Origin: Paramarasmius palmivorus | Lineage: Eukaryota; Basidiomycota; Agaricomycetes; Agaricales; Marasmiaceae | DNA: 64,000 nucleotides | Assembly: GCA_037176845.1 (NCBI GenBank) | Contig: JAYKXP010000137.1 | Coordinates: forward strand, 1-64,000 | Reading direction: 5' to 3' | Shown: positions 1-10,482 of the stretch, in pieces | Layout: every line of letters begins with the position of its first letter | Numbering within the stretch: the stretch's first letter is position 1 | The notes under the pieces: generated by a model | Told to the model about the DNA's origin: nothing | What the model saw: the letters and a program-made list of their open reading frames with translations, nothing else | Databases searched by the model: none | Translations under genes and position numbers: made by a program

Positions 1-369
1 GCAGTAAAGAAGGAGAAAGTAGGAGCGTTCAGGGTTCTACCTTATATTAGTCGCTATGAACCTATAAATCTGCCAGAAAACATACATGAAATCATCGATA
101 TGTCTAAAGAACAGCTGGATCGTATGCTGGAAAGGACAGATGATGAGGATCAATACAAAGGGGAGGACTATATCTTCTCAAGGATCCCTCACATGAAAAT
201 GCCAAAGGAAGGGCAAGAGCTGGTAGAGGAAGAGGAAGATAGTGAATCAGAGGAGAATGCAAATGACTCTGATGAAGAATCCGTGTTGGATGATGACGAT
301 CAGGCAAAAGGTGTTAGAACCAGGCTACAGACCAAGGAACGACAGTTAGCAGCCCTAGTATTAGGCTAA
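1..369 (+). CDS. C-terminal part of an unrecognised acidic protein, cut by the window start
   Basis: An open frame runs from the first base of the window to the stop codon at 367-369, giving about 122 residues without a start. The first third has a mixed, folded-looking composition (AFRVLPYISRYEPINLPENI). It is followed by a strongly acidic tail rich in Glu, Asp and Ser, and then a short basic end containing RTRLQTKERQ. I do not recognise the family. Because two antisense genes, polypurine-like tracts and an LTR-like stretch follow on the same side, the likeliest reading is the end of a retroelement-type polyprotein. That is inference from context; no reverse transcriptase or integrase motif lies inside the window. 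Confidence 0.5.
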   Translation, partial: AVKKEKVGAFRVLPYISRYEPINLPENIHEIIDMSKEQLDRMLERTDDEDQYKGEDYIFSRIPHMKMPKEGQELVEEEEDSESEENANDSDEESVLDDDDQAKGVRTRLQTKERQLAALVLG

Positions 370-787
370 TCTCAGACTTAAAACCCTTATAAAAGACCAT
401 AAACATACTTTTGGGAGGAGTCTAGACTTAGGAATGCTTGCATGGACGATCCAAAGATCATAGAAGGCACCAAAATAGCTTGAATTGATAAAAGAGCGAC
501 AAAGCTACGGTGTACAACGATAAAACAAAGGCAGCAGGAGCTTATAAAAGAGTGACTATGCTGACCTATAGGCTAGTAATAGCCTATAAACTTCAATAAT
601 GTTACAAAATCGAAGGAAACCAATTAATGAGCGACGCATAAAGGTCACAGTCCGAGTTAGACGAGACTGGTGATACTCTGGTGAATGGTAGCGATATCTG
701 GTCTGGAGTTCATACCTAACTTTACCTAAGGAAGAAATCCAATGCTTGTATAAGGCCCAGAAGTCGTCTACACACTTCACAAAGTCG
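370..787. other. Intergenic spacer between convergent genes
   Basis: No gene is seen here. The spacer separates the plus-strand partial protein from the 3' end of the minus-strand 362-aa gene, so the two genes converge. It holds several copies of the AT-rich decamer family, for example around 567-585 (CTAGTAATAG followed by CCTATAA) and 540-548 (CTTATAAAAG). Confidence 0.5.
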
Positions 788-2193
788 TTAAGCAGATGGA
801 GGAGATCCTCCAGTAGTAGCCTCTGCAGTAGGATCAGCAGGCTTGTCGTCATCCATAGCTGCACCTTCAAGCGCAAGCTTGGAGAGGCGGATCCTATTGG
901 CTTCCTCCAACTTCTTGTATGAAAAGTGGTACTGGCCGAGCATGAAATGAATATTATGCTCCAAAGTCGCCACTTCAGTACGCAGATAGTTAGACACAGC
1001 CTTGAGGACGTGGAGTGGCATCTTCTCAAGCTCGAGAAAAGGAACCATAACGGTCTCCTTCAAGAGAGATTGATAGCCAGAAGTACGAAGAGCGGCCTCT
1101 TCTACTTGCATGAGTTAGCTCTGGATAAATCAGGTGCATATAGACACTTACCAGCAGTCTCTTCGTGCAAATCGACTACATTGCGTTCGAAACGAGTACG
1201 TTTGGCACTAGGAGTAGCAGATTTGGCTTCTGCGGAAGAGGAAGTAGCCTAATATAAGGGTTGGCGTGAGAAAGATACCTAATATAAGGGTTGACAATCA
1301 CGTACAGCAACCAGACGAGTGGCAGACTTAGAGGATTTCTCCTTGGTCTTGTCCTTTTCCTTACCCTTATCCTTGGGCTCCTTCTCCTCTTTCTTGTCCT
1401 TGGACGACTCCTTGGCCTTATAAATGTGTCAAGAATTGAAAAGATATAGCACTATAGGCTTACCTCGTTGATGGTCTTCTTGAAGCGCAATTTATCACCG
1501 CTTTTAGAAGGGGCATGGATGGAATCTTTCAGGCCTTTGGTGTCTGCCATCTAAAACGAAGCTTATATTAGGCTAGAAACATGTGTAAAGGATCGATTAT
1601 AGTCGTACCTCAGTGTCACCATCAGCGGATTTGTGGATAAGGGTGACTTCCTCGTCATCATCACTCTCCTCCATGGCGTCACGAGTGCGACGACGACCTT
1701 ATAATAGGACATACATATGAGCTTAGAAGCTTATAATAGGGGTTAATGGAACTCACGAGTTTCGCGAACGGTGTTTCGAGCTTGAATGGCCTTGTCACGG
1801 GCACGAGAAACGTCCATCTCGGCCACAAAGCTATCCAAGGAATCTAGATGAGAAGGAGCTTTGATGCCAGAGTCCACTAGATCATGGATAAGCTTGACAC
1901 TGTCGGTATAGAGGTTGTAAGCCTCCTCGTCGGCAGCAACATGCTTCAAGACAAGCTTGTGGCGCTGTTCAGCCTTATATTAGCTATATAAAAGCTTGTG
2001 ATAGACGATAACAACCACTTACTAGGTGATCGGCAAGCTGTTGAGCGATTCCAGTGCGAATTGTGGTACCCTGGCGTTTGCTGTTTTCGAGGGTATAGTC
2101 ATAGACCTCCTTCGTTTCACGAACCCATTTATCACGTTCGACCCAGCCACCAGGAGCTGGAGAGGGAGCATGATCACTAGGTTTGGGGGCCAT
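788..2193 (-). CDS. Seven-exon gene for a charged 362-aa protein of unknown function, antisense in the mobile-like block
   Basis: The gene starts with MAPKPSDHAP at 2193 and uses exons 2193-2023, 1973-1757, 1697-1609, 1550-1464, 1416-1306, 1248-1152 and 1104-788. All junctions are GT-AG and all phases agree, giving 363 codons including the stop. Residues 58-130 look helical (LYTDSVKLIHDLVDSGIKAP). A short RRRRTRDAMEESDDDEE segment follows, then a Lys/Glu repeat-like stretch at about residues 189-215, and a C-terminal helical region of about 105 residues. No family is recognised. The basic and acidic low-complexity parts would suit a nucleic-acid or chromatin-associated protein, but that is inference. 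Several introns end in the block's decamer. The intact frame through seven exons argues that the gene is recent or under selection. It lies next to, and on the same strand as, the 796-aa gene. Confidence 0.8.
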
Positions 2194-3081
2194 AACGTTG
2201 ATAGAGTGTTAGAAGTGTGAAGAAGACTGGCAATATGCTGAGAATTCGAGTGGTGAAGGAACGACTATGTTGTTGATCCTTATATAAGGGATTCAATACT
2301 GGCCGGACGATTTCACCATCTTGACAGAAAATTTTCTAAGTCAGGGCGCACTTCTGGGCACCGGAAATATGGAAAGAACTTATTCCTACTCCACCGGATG
2401 AAGAGTCAAGTCGGAGCTTGACATTTCAATTTGTTTGGGGGGAGAAAGAGGGTCAGCCATATGGCTACATAATTTTGCGATTTTTTCCGATAAGTCGTAG
2501 GATTGGAATGCTATTATTGGCAGATAAAGGCTTGGAAGTGACAACAGGAAAAAGTTAAAGGCAGAAAAATGCGGTATGGAAACGCCAAAACTGATATGCA
2601 AGGAAGGAAGCAAATGTAACTTCCGAGTGTACCAGATTTGGTAATAGCCCCTAATAACGTGTTTCGGCCGAATAACAATTTGAAAACGCCTGCGGAATTT
2701 ACAAGTCCTCAATCTTCCCTATCACACAATATGATTGGAGAACAGTCTATTGTAAGACTGGGAAAACGACGTATACATTTGAAGTACAAATAGTTCAACT
2801 ATGAGTACTGATAGGCTAATACAAGTCCTAAGTAAGCTAATATAAGCTACCTAGGCTTGTGTTGGAGACGATAATATACAATTTTTACCCTTTCTGTGAC
2901 TAACAGAAGGGTAGACGCGATACCAAACATGCAGATACGAAATATACGAATGAAAAAGTCCCTAAAACCAACGCAAATCAACCCATGGTCCATCCCAGAA
3001 GACAAGAAGGAAAACAAGAAGCATTCTGGACTGGCCACGAGTGATAACTCGTGGATAGGCACCCAAGAAGTACTTCAGTCT
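2194..3081. other. Spacer between the two antisense genes, with a polypurine-like tract
   Basis: No gene is supported here. The spacer contains the upstream region of the 362-aa gene, a perfect CCTTATATAAGG palindrome at about 2279, the polypurine-like site at 2430-2445, an AT-rich stretch to about 2800, and decamer copies at about 2815-2850. Confidence 0.5.
2430..2445 (+). other. Polypurine-tract-like site, copy 1
   Basis: The 16-mer TTTGTTTGGGGGGAGA is identical to the one at 727-742 of the seventh kilobase (6727-6742). In LTR retrotransposons such a G-rich tract primes plus-strand DNA synthesis just before the 3' LTR. Here it is followed by AAGAGGG rather than TG, so it may be a decoy or the remnant of a second element. 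Confidence 0.45.
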
Positions 3082-6000
3082 TCATTCTGCAGGAGGAGTT
3101 GACGCCTTAGAAGGCTCAGCAACCTCGTCGACCTTGGAGGTAGATGGTTCAGGCGCGGTGGCGTTGTCGATATCCATCTTGTCGTCACCTGAACTCGTTG
3201 AGACCTAATATAAGGGTCAGTTGTCAGTTGGGCAAATAATAGTCAATAAAAAGTTGAGACTTACCAAAGGAGCATTGTCGTCGTTGGAAACCACCAGCGA
3301 GGAAGGGTCTTGAGGCTCTGCTTCGTCAAAGGAAGCCAACATTTCGGTAGGAAGGCCAGAAATGTTTTCGTCTAATCCTTCCATGCGCACCTCCACGTCG
3401 TTGAGTGTAGCCGTGTGAAGAGGGATGTCGGAAGGGCGAGCCAGGAATGTTTGGACCTCCTCTAGTGGTTCGAAATCAGCCAAAAGCCACCCACAGGCGG
3501 TAGCCAATTTATGGAGCTGAGATTCGTTGGCGATGAACCCAGGGTGCTCTTGGAAAAGAGTCTTGAGGAAAATGCGCGGGTCGTTGTTGACAGAAGCCTT
3601 GAGTAAACCTTGAAGGTTGCCAATAGCTTCTTCGTTTTGATGACGACGACGTTGCATGAGGGAGATCTGATGGTCCAGAGAACTGTTTTCTTCCATGAGG
3701 TCGAGAATATGAGAGGATTGGTAAATCAGACCTAGTAAAAGGGTTAGAAGGCTTTTATAAGCTTAAAACTAAGGCTGAGACTCACCAATCGGACTCATTA
3801 GACCGTCCACAAACGACCGGTTCAACCCTTCAATATACTCGTGCCACCACAGATTGTGGGAACACTTGGCTTGGACAGAGGAACAAGAGCCGCAGATCCG
3901 ACGAAGCCCAGGAATTTGACAGGGCAGGTTAAGGTGCTCGCAACGAGTACAAGGACGTTGTGGGAGCCCAGCAGAGGCCTAATAGAAGTAAAAACAACTC
4001 AGTAATCCATCAAAAACAGGGAATGCAAATGCACGTACCAGGGGAATCGTAGTACTAGCTACGAACACCTTATCCAAAGAGGAATAGGTGGATCCCTCGT
4101 CAACCGAAAGGCGCATGTCGTTCTCTAGGATAAAAACAAGAAACAGTTAGCTTATACTGGCATATAGAAGGAATAAAGACTTACTACGGAGGTACTTGAT
4201 CATATTTTGGCGACCCAGTTGGCGATATAAGGCAGTGTTATGCTCATCTCGTTCCTGGGGACCATTGCCCTTGGTCGTACCGCCAATGATAGATTTGAGG
4301 TCAAGTTTGGAGATGGGCACCAAGTTGTCAGTGCCTTCGTCTTCACTAGACTCCTCATCATTGGATTCGTGATGGTCAGAGACCTAGTATAAGCAACTGT
4401 GAGCTAATATTAGTGATAAAAAGGGAAAATCACGCACCTCGTCCTCAGAGACAGCTTTAGCCTTGCCTTTACCCTTACTTTTGGTGATTGGTGGAGGAGG
4501 AGCCTGATGGAAGAAAGGTGTTAGTGGAATAATCAAATGTGGGATAAGACCCTTACCCAGGTTTCTTGCTCGTCGCGTTCACGCTTAGAGACAAGTCTTT
4601 TCTTGGTTGGGGGCGCCTAAATAGACAAATTTAGTAACCGAGATACCTAATACTAGGGAAGAAATTCTTACCTCGTCCTGACTCTGGTTGAGCTCGTCAG
4701 TTTCGACTTCCTCAACATTCTGAGAGATCTTGGATGAAGGGCCAACCTAGATATTAGAGGATAAAAAATGAGAAAGAAGGGTTAGGGAGAGATGAGAGAG
4801 ATAGACTTACCAAACGCTTGCGCTTAGCACCAGTTTGGACGGTTGCAGAACTCTTTACCTCTTCGGGATCCTAATAGAAGGCATAAGATTGGCTAATATA
4901 AGCCAGGAGAAAGAATAAAAACGTACTGGGAGCGAAGGTACCTCCACAACAACGGACTTCTTGATGATCTGAGGTCTAGGACGAGGTTTGGATTCATCAA
5001 CCGTGGCAGAAGCAGGCTCCGCCCTGATCGTGACAGTGTCAGAGCGAGGAGTAGCTTTATCTTTGGCTTTGGAACCCTTCCGAGGAGGTGGAGATTCGAC
5101 AGAGGCCTTAGACGTGGATGCTTTTGCGGAGCTAGTCTCCTTGGTGCCTTTTGCTTTGGACTTGGCCTCCTTCTTTGACTTACTGCTAGAGGCTGCAGCG
5201 GGAGCTTTTGTGGCTTTCGAAGAGCTAGGCTCTTTAGGCTAAGAAATGAAACCAATATATCAGTTAGATCAATAAAAAGACCTAATAATAGGCCTACCTT
5301 GGGGTTTGCAGCACGGGTACGACCAGCAGGATCGGACTTGGCCCTAATGAAAGGGGTCAGCGATCTAATATAAGGGGAATAAATGAATACATACTCGACT
5401 TTGGGTTTTGGAGCTCGTTTAGACCCTTTGCGAGAACCGTTGTCGGCAGGAGGTTCAGCCACCTGATCAACTCCGGAAGCTAGGTGGAACCGGAAGTGTT
5501 AGTGAAACTCTTATAGGGGTAGCAGTAATAAACCGCACCTTTAGTCTTTGAAAGACGACTGGAAGTCTTCGAAGGACCGGCTATTGGAAGCTCGGAGTCT
5601 GAAGGGGCAGTCTTGTCCGCCAAGCCCGCAGAATCCTTTCGCTTCGGTGATGGGATGACTGGTGGAATAAGGCCAAAGCCGTCGTCTAGGCAAGCGAGTT
5701 TTCGAAGCTGGATGCCTTTGAGATAGGATTGGACATTGACGGTAGCCATGACATCCACCAGCCGAGGACAGCTGTCTTCATAACCCAGAGGCTAATAAAA
5801 GGACAAAAGCAACGTTAGAAAAGGACTAAATTGACAAGATAAAAGACCACGTACCTCAATTCCCCATATTTCTATCCAATACCTAACCAAAGCGTCGGGT
5901 GGGATCAAGGGAGTGATAGTGTTTGGAGGGGGAGCTCCAAGTTTCTCCTTCAGCTGAAGAGTGTAGTGGCAAAACAACAAGATAATGCGGATGTAAGGAG

Positions 6001-6277
6001 TTGGAAAGACTTCAGTCGTCCAAATAGGAAACAGAGGAACCTATAAAAAGGGGTGTCAGTCGGTAAATAACCGCAACCTAGAAAACATATAACTTACTAT
6101 GTGCTCATAGAGAGCATTGGCCACGGCTTTATAAATCCCTGCTGATTGGAGAGGCCCACTTTGATTCACAAATATCGAAAGGGTCGGGAAGTAGTCGAAA
6201 ATAGCCTTGACATGGTCGTACAACTCAAACAGATGAGTGGCGGTGTCAGTGGAAATTTGAGGCGTTGCGCGAGGCAT
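3082..6277 (-). CDS. Fifteen-exon gene for a 796-aa protein with a Zn2Cys6-like cysteine cluster and coiled coil
   Basis: Exons are 6277-6098, 6040-5855, 5791-5539, 5479-5395, 5343-5298, 5238-4927, 4870-4811, 4746-4672, 4616-4557, 4503-4438, 4383-4185, 4124-4039, 3978-3786, 3731-3265 and 3204-3082. Every junction is GT-AG and every phase agrees (2391 nt). Residues 1-122 look globular and helical, 250-355 are Lys/Ser/Ala/Pro-rich, and several short acidic or basic exons follow. Residues 546-575 carry C-X2-C-X6-C-X8-C-X2-C-X6-C, the spacing of fungal Zn2Cys6 clusters. The basic residues normally found between the second and third cysteines are missing, so DNA binding is uncertain. The next exon begins with a coiled-coil-like segment (DLMEENSSLDHQISLMQRRR). 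Similar cysteine patterns occur in transposon-associated proteins of mushrooms and relatives (general knowledge). Its antisense position before a polypurine-like tract suggests an accessory gene of a retroelement. Confidence 0.85.
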
Positions 6278-6726
6278 TTTCAGCGGTTGGAATCTATAAG
6301 CGGGAGGGCTTAGAAAAGGAAAGAACAGCTATTAAAAGGAGGAGGGCAATGGGCTTACCGTAGTACTAGGTCGAGGGGGAAAGGAAGAAAGAAATTTCGC
6401 TAAGTCCCCGACCCTCTAGTACTTATAGAAGCCTTTGCTTCCGAGTCACTATTAGAGTGGGCGTGCCAGAGTAAAAGAAGCTAGTGAAAGGGTCCACGAG
6501 CAGTGCTAAGTGGCATCCGTAGTAATAGGGCTTCATTTGGTTACGCAATTCCGATCAAAGTTTTGATGGAAGAGTTTTGCAAGTGCTAGAGGTTGTCCCC
6601 TCTTGATATTGGGATACCCATAGATAGCCCTGAATTTTCTCTTTTGAATGGTGGTCACTACATCACGTAATTCTCCTTGCTTCGCCTGATGCCAACGAAA
6701 CAAAGGGATTGAGGACAATCCTTTAT

Positions 6727-6742
6727 TTTGTTTGGGGGGAGA
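6727..6742 (+). other. Polypurine-tract-like site, copy 2
   Basis: TTTGTTTGGGGGGAGA is followed directly by TGATACGC, that is, by the TG expected at the start of an LTR. The sequence just upstream (GAGGACAATCC) also resembles the spacer that often precedes the tract in fungal Ty3/gypsy-type elements. This is the better of the two candidate tracts. Confidence 0.5.
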
Positions 6743-8400
6743 TGATACGCTGATTTTTATAACACTTTAATTTCGAACGCATTATGCATATTTCTTTATT
6801 GTTATGCTATAAAAAGGGTTCTGAAGGACTAGTATGAGCCCTGAATAGCTAGTCATTGTCACTGGTACACGGGACTATGTCTTGCGAGCAGAGAACAGTT
6901 ACATGGTACGCCTCACATTGGGTATCTGGCTGCTGCGATGCAAATATTAGGGGTCTGCAATTCACAGACACCTACCCGAAACCTGTAGGGGCTAATATAA
7001 GGTGGAACATACCTTGTATAAGGTCACCGTGCTATTAGTTGGCATACTCAAGGGACATTTACGCTTTTATTACTTCTTCGTGACCTACTATAAGATAGAG
7101 AGGGCTTTGGGGGATCACCACGGCTTGATGATCAAGACGGCTTGATCGGAAATGACCGACGGCCCGAGGGCAGACCTATCGGACTTGATATTCCGAAGCG
7201 TTCCTTTGGATCGGACACGGAGGCAAAGCTGTTAAAACGGTGGCAACGCCTGAAACGCTTAGCATGGAAGCAGATACAGTGGATATACCACTTATGGAAG
7301 GGTCCCATATGACTATGGAGACTTATAAAAGATGTGCCAGGTCTAGATAACGGATGACTGAGCATCATTGGCGTGCGGACTGGTCGGAAACGACTGTCAT
7401 TGGTGGAAAAGCGTCTTGGCGCATAGAAAAGAAAATTTTAAACAGGCTAAACGCCAACCCGCAGGCACAGGATTCAACTCCTGAGTCTAAACATAGAAAT
7501 TCCTATTTATTGGTCACGCTTACACGACTTATATGGACGTTGTGACACTCTTATTTTCCCTCATATGTATATTTCTCCTCGTATCATCTCTGTTCCATCT
7601 CTGTTCCCCGTCGTTCCGTCTATTTTCCGACTTATATTACCTAAAATTCTCGTTTTCACTTCTTGGACAGTATATAAGCTACCTATCATGTAGGAGAGCG
7701 GCAGAAGAAGAAGGGAGACGCACTGCCCGCCCATATCTATAGATTGTATGTGGCTATCAAACGAATAGACCTCTGATTCAGTTGATCTATTGTTGATCTG
7801 TGTATTCAACTTCTACTTCATCAGGACGAGCCCTAGATTTAAAGTCTAGTTGAGACCTGTATTGCAGACAAGAGCTTGAGTCGAGTTTGATAGAGACCAA
7901 GTGTATTGGCTTGTAATCTGTTGCATTTGGCATTGGTTGCGTTGCATCTTTTATTAGAGATTGAACCTCGTACTAGATCGTCAGTTAAAGACCTTCTAGA
8001 AGCTTTTGGCTATTTGTGTTAAGAGCTTTGTGACGTAGAGAGGCCCAGATCGACCATTGGAGAGTCGGTTGGATTCCTGCTTGCGCACACGTCGTTGATT
8101 CAGTTCTAGTAAGGACAATCCACTCAAGGCAGTATTAGGTCGCACCCAAGAAAGCTAGTATTAGCCCTTGGCGTTGTTCATATAGCTTGTATAAGCCCAA
8201 ACCCACACGTACATATCCTATTAAAAGGTGTATCATAACCTGCTCTAGTCTACTAGAAGCGTATTATCACTTGAACTATTAGTTTTGTGTGCGATTCTAA
8301 GCACGGCAACTCTGATCACGTCGAACCACACTTGCACACACTGTCCACAGTAGTGCTAGACCTACTATTAGCATCTATTACCTGGTTACTTTCGTACCAG
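6743..8400 (+). mobile_element. LTR-like stretch, boundaries not proven
   Basis: The stretch starts with TG right after a polypurine-like tract and has no convincing gene. It has a possible TATA region (GTATATAAGC at about 7670) and many copies of the decamer family up to about 8370. I could not find a second copy inside the window, a target-site duplication or a primer-binding site, so the 3' end is arbitrary. An imperfect hairpin, ACCTGGT at 8380-8386 and ACCAGGT at 8396-8402, lies at the edge. Confidence 0.35.
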
Positions 8401-10482
8401 GTTCAGTGGTCATTAACGGTACGAGAATGATGCTTCGATTACAGCAGCGTTTATCTGACGTGTTAGAGATACCACAGAGAATAGCAGACGCCTTTTGCTC
8501 AAGGAACCCGGGTTGATGATTCCAATCTCATCCCGTTTTGCTTCTTTGTTATCGATGTTGCTCCATTAGGATCAGTGATATAGGATCTACGCTCATGTTC
8601 TTACCTATTAGTACCGAATACAGGTACCGAGTTTCACCCTGCACCGCTCATGCTATACCCCTTCTCTTGTTTCTCCATGTTGATGACAACTTCAAAGCTT
8701 TGAAGTCATCCTGGCCATATAATTTCCACAGGACGATCATAAGATTAATGTAGGAGATCAAAGACTAATACCGGTCGAGGCATCAACAAAGAGCCTTTGC
8801 ATCATGGGCTGGTTCTCGATCCGATAATGGTGGAATAAAATGTTTCTCAATTGGCATCCTACGTGAAAGAGTACAAAGCTCAATCACTTCTCTTTGTTCA
8901 AGCACAGGGCCATTCGTTCGTTCCTTTGTGTTCGCTTTGGCTGGAGAACAAAGGATCTCGCTGGGCATATAAAGGCTCTCGGGAATGGCGCATACCCTCA
9001 CTTTCACTCTCAAGGATGTCCCTTCTCTCACTCTTCCGAGCCATCAGTCCCATCCCATTCCTTAACGTGAATCTCGACTCGAAATTCCCGTGGGGCGTAA
9101 TGGTTCTTTCTACGATTCTACTCGGTGACGGTGGCTCGATATACTAGGTATAGCAGCGTGTGGTCCAGATTTCTTTGATAGATGTGTATAGTGCCGATTT
9201 GCGTCTGGGCTCGTTGGAGCTTGAATTCTCTCTTTTTTTTTTTTGCCTTGCTACCGTATTTGAGATTATAATAGAACGGGAATCGGAAAGTATTATGAAC
9301 CCTGGCTGATCATTAATTCGTAACGATATCATTCGGCGGAGTCTCAGTTGCACCATTCCTCGGAGGTCCTGTTGATTCATCCTATGTTTATCTGGCTTTA
9401 ATATCGCTGAGTATGCTTCCTTTTTGAATTTGGTGCTGGCTGCGCTCGCTATTTTCGTGTGGAGAGAAACTAGAATGGTTGTTATTGAGCTCAATTGTAG
9501 AGTTTGTATCGCGATGCAAGCTTGCTCTCGGTCCGGAGCTGGAGGTTCAGGCCTTAACCCGATCGGATTGCTCCCACAACCCCAGTTCTTACCCCAGAAA
9601 AGGCACTATTACATGCTCAATATCTAATATCGTATGCATTACATCACAACAGGATCTTCTCGCCAGCTTTCCTACGAGCGCAGATTGCTAAGATTAGCCT
9701 GTACCATCGCCGGTCGTGCTCAATCTTCCACTCTTGTCAGTACGCTTCCCATTTTGCATTAGTCTGGTGGGTATTCATAAGCTGGATCCTCTTTTATCCG
9801 ACACTAATTCATTTCAGTACTACCAGTTCACCTAGAATGCTTGTCTGCTTTCGGGGTCTCGCTCTCTGGGGTATTCGAGGTAGTCAATGCGGCCTTTCCA
9901 TTCATTTACAAGGAAATCCACCTCTGTTCTAAACATGGACCCCTTCACTTCCTTATCACACTCCCGTGGTGCCCAATGCCAGACTCTTCCCATGGCGAAC
10001 AAGAACGGGGTCTTTGCCCGTTGTTCTCGTGTTGGCTATATCTCATCAATGTGTTCCTCGTGTATTGTAATCGTGATCGTGTATCTGAATCCGGTATTTC
10101 CTCGATGCTCACGCAGACGGAGATGGATACGAGTTATAGAGGTATCATCCGGTGTCAAACCTAAGTGCACATGGTTTCATCTGTCTATTCTTTGGGTACT
10201 ACTTGATCCATAATCGTCATTGAGTAGGGTACAAAAGGGAATCAAGTTTCGTAGTTTCTCATTTGTCGCGGTGATTCAGAATGGAAGTGTTGTTTGACCG
10301 TCGCTAAGTGATAGGTCCACCAGTGAGGCTGCGATAGGTTTACGACACAAAAAGGCAAAGGACATCACACGCCAATGTTATTTATAGATTAGATTAAATA
10401 ACAAGATACAGCCAGAGAAATATAGAGTACGAGAAAAGGGGCCAGAATAGGTACCGAGCTCCTCCACATCAGGAATGCTATG
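8401..10482. other. Gene-poor stretch with decayed repeats
   Basis: No gene is supported. Positions about 8530-8720 are a diverged copy of about 31415-31600. A run of twelve T at 9233-9244 is followed by GCCTTGCTA, which recurs at about 47607-47630. Short open frames here have no recognisable protein character or splice-consistent extension. Confidence 0.4.
8530..8720. repeat. Diverged repeat shared with about 31415-31600
   Basis: Shared blocks in the same order include TTCTTTGTTATC, GTTCTTA(C/T)CTATT(A/G)GTACCGA and TACCGAGTTT, followed by a segment built around GATGACAACTTCAAAGCTTT versus GATGAGGGCTTTGGAAGCTT. The two copies are clearly homologous but neither has an open frame along its whole length. 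Confidence 0.5.

Larger units (their letters stand above)
1..8380. repeat. Dispersed AT-rich palindromic decamer field (CTTATATTAG / CTAATATAAG type)
   Basis: Short sites of the form CTWRTAWWAG, usually flanked by C/G runs (CCTTATATTAGG and variants), recur dozens of times in this block. Examples are near 1250, 1278, 1563, 1699, 1974, 2279 (perfect palindrome CCTTATATAAGG), 2838, 3206, 4384, 4402, 4889, 5281, 5366, 6991, 8153 and 8363. They lie in introns of both minus-strand genes, in spacers and in the LTR-like stretch, and are rare in the exons. In introns they often form the acceptor itself (...TTATATTAG|G). Similar sites are sparse in the remaining 55 kb. Confidence 0.7.

Noticed and set aside
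3979..6097. CRISPR-like or satellite array from the recurring decamers
   Set aside because: Spacing is irregular, both orientations occur, and most copies fall in spliceable introns, so this is not an array.
7468..7485. tRNA-like T-arm (CAGGATTCAACTCCTG)
   Set aside because: A clean stem-loop, but the upstream sequence does not fold into the remaining tRNA arms, and it lies in the LTR-like stretch.
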